A DNA stretch of 6,514 nt from Acidobacteriaceae bacterium (GTDB taxonomy: Bacteria; Acidobacteriota; Terriglobia; Terriglobales; Acidobacteriaceae), in contig PMOF01000328.1 in NCBI GenBank assembly GCA_003162495.1, forward strand, positions 1,609-8,122, given 5' to 3'. Position 1 is the first letter of the stretch. The number at the start of each line of letters is the position of its first letter. Below the pieces are notes generated by a model. That model was not told the origin of the DNA and searched no databases. It was given only the letters and a program-made list of their open reading frames with translations. Position numbers and translations under genes: made by a program. Positions 6,204-6,514 of this stretch are shown one piece after another.

Positions 6204-6255
6204 GTAACTCTTGCGTGTTTTCAAGGCTCATGCCTTCCGCAATCGAACATCGGTG

Positions 6256-6284
6256 TTGCTCCCCGCGCTTCAACCTCATATTCT
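6256..6284 (+). promoter_or_regulatory. Weak sigma-70-like promoter candidate before the oxidase gene
   Basis: TTGCTC (6256-6261) and TATTCT (6279-6284) are 17 bases apart, matching the consensus boxes at three and four of six positions. A start near 6291 would leave a leader of about 38 bases. The match is modest and could be chance. Confidence 0.2.
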
Positions 6285-6328
6285 GTATCGGCGGCCACTG
6301 AAGGGCGGCTCGGCTTGGAGCGAATTCA

Positions 6329-6514
6329 ATGAATAAGAGAGAATTTCTTAAGGCATCCGGAGCGCTCATGGCGGGAAGCATGTTTTCACGGGGTGTCGCG
6401 AGTCAGCAACCTAGCGGACCGCGCGAGAACTGGGCCGGAAATCTTACCTACAGCACCGATCACCTGCACACGCCCGCATCGGTCGAGGAAGTCCGGCAGG
6501 TGGTGAAGAGTTGC
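6329..6514 (+). CDS. N-terminus of an alditol-oxidase-like FAD-binding oxidoreductase (cut by the window end)
   Basis: An open frame of 62 codons runs from ATG 6329 to the last base with no stop, so the gene continues beyond the window. GGAG at 6317-6320 is eight bases upstream of the ATG. Residues 1-25 form a signal sequence of Tat type: NKREFLKASGALMAGSMF resembles the RRxFLK motif with Lys replacing the first Arg, a tolerated variant, and a likely cleavage after VAS near residue 25. Mature residues ENWAGNLTYSTDHLHTPASV match the start of the FAD-binding (PCMH-type) domain in alditol/xylitol and aldonolactone oxidases, which oxidise sugar alcohols or lactones with oxygen. The His that carries covalent FAD in that family (GxxHSF) would lie just past the end. 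Export of the folded flavoprotein by Tat fits the cofactor. The substrate cannot be assigned. Confidence 0.8.
   Translation, partial: MNKREFLKASGALMAGSMFSRGVASQQPSGPRENWAGNLTYSTDHLHTPASVEEVRQVVKSC

Noticed and set aside
6223..6236. AAGGC-TCAT-GCCTT hairpin after the DoxX gene
   Set aside because: Only five base pairs and no T-run; likely chance.

Overview
The window is high-G+C bacterial DNA with all recognisable genes on the plus strand. The best guess for the source is an acidobacterium (Acidobacteriota, Terriglobia-like). This rests on the pyrR-pyrB-pyrC order, short GGGCTT(T/C)AGCCC inverted repeats between genes, a zinc-ribbon membrane protein that resembles acidobacterial hypothetical proteins, and a Tat-exported FAD oxidase. 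It is a judgement from gene content, not a database result.

Layout. Bases 1-915 hold the 3' part of a gene whose product ends in a very long, basic, Asn-Gly/Ser/Ala-rich, probably disordered tail. Its stop overlaps the start of cmk (cytidylate kinase, 912-1652) in an ATGA junction. A zinc-ribbon, four-helix membrane protein of unknown function follows (1713-2417). The 202-base gap after it carries three consecutive perfect inverted repeats (2423-2494) and then a regulatory-looking stretch in front of pyrR (2541-2606). The pyrimidine cluster comes next: pyrR (2620-3189), an 84-base spacer with a strong hairpin (3221-3251), pyrB (3274-4314) and pyrC (4311-5636, overlapping pyrB by ATGA). After a 171-base gap in which I see nothing definite come a DoxX-family membrane protein (5808-6203), a 125-base gap with a weak promoter candidate, and the first 62 codons of an alditol-oxidase-like FAD protein (6329 to the window end).

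How the genes work together. PyrB and PyrC catalyse steps 2 and 3 of de novo UMP synthesis (carbamoyl aspartate, then dihydroorotate). PyrR is the UMP/UTP-sensing regulator that normally controls such an operon. Cmk acts further down the same pathway by phosphorylating CMP and dCMP. All catalytic and metal-binding motifs inspected in PyrB, PyrC and Cmk are intact. No carbamoyl phosphate synthetase, pyrD, pyrE, pyrF or pyrI is present here.

No wholly new system is evident. The points most worth a second look are the pyrR upstream region, which has mutually exclusive pairings and a PyrR-loop-like core but also a competing sigma-70 promoter reading; the intergenic inverted repeats; the hairpin that creates a false N-terminal extension of PyrB; and the disordered tail encoded before cmk.
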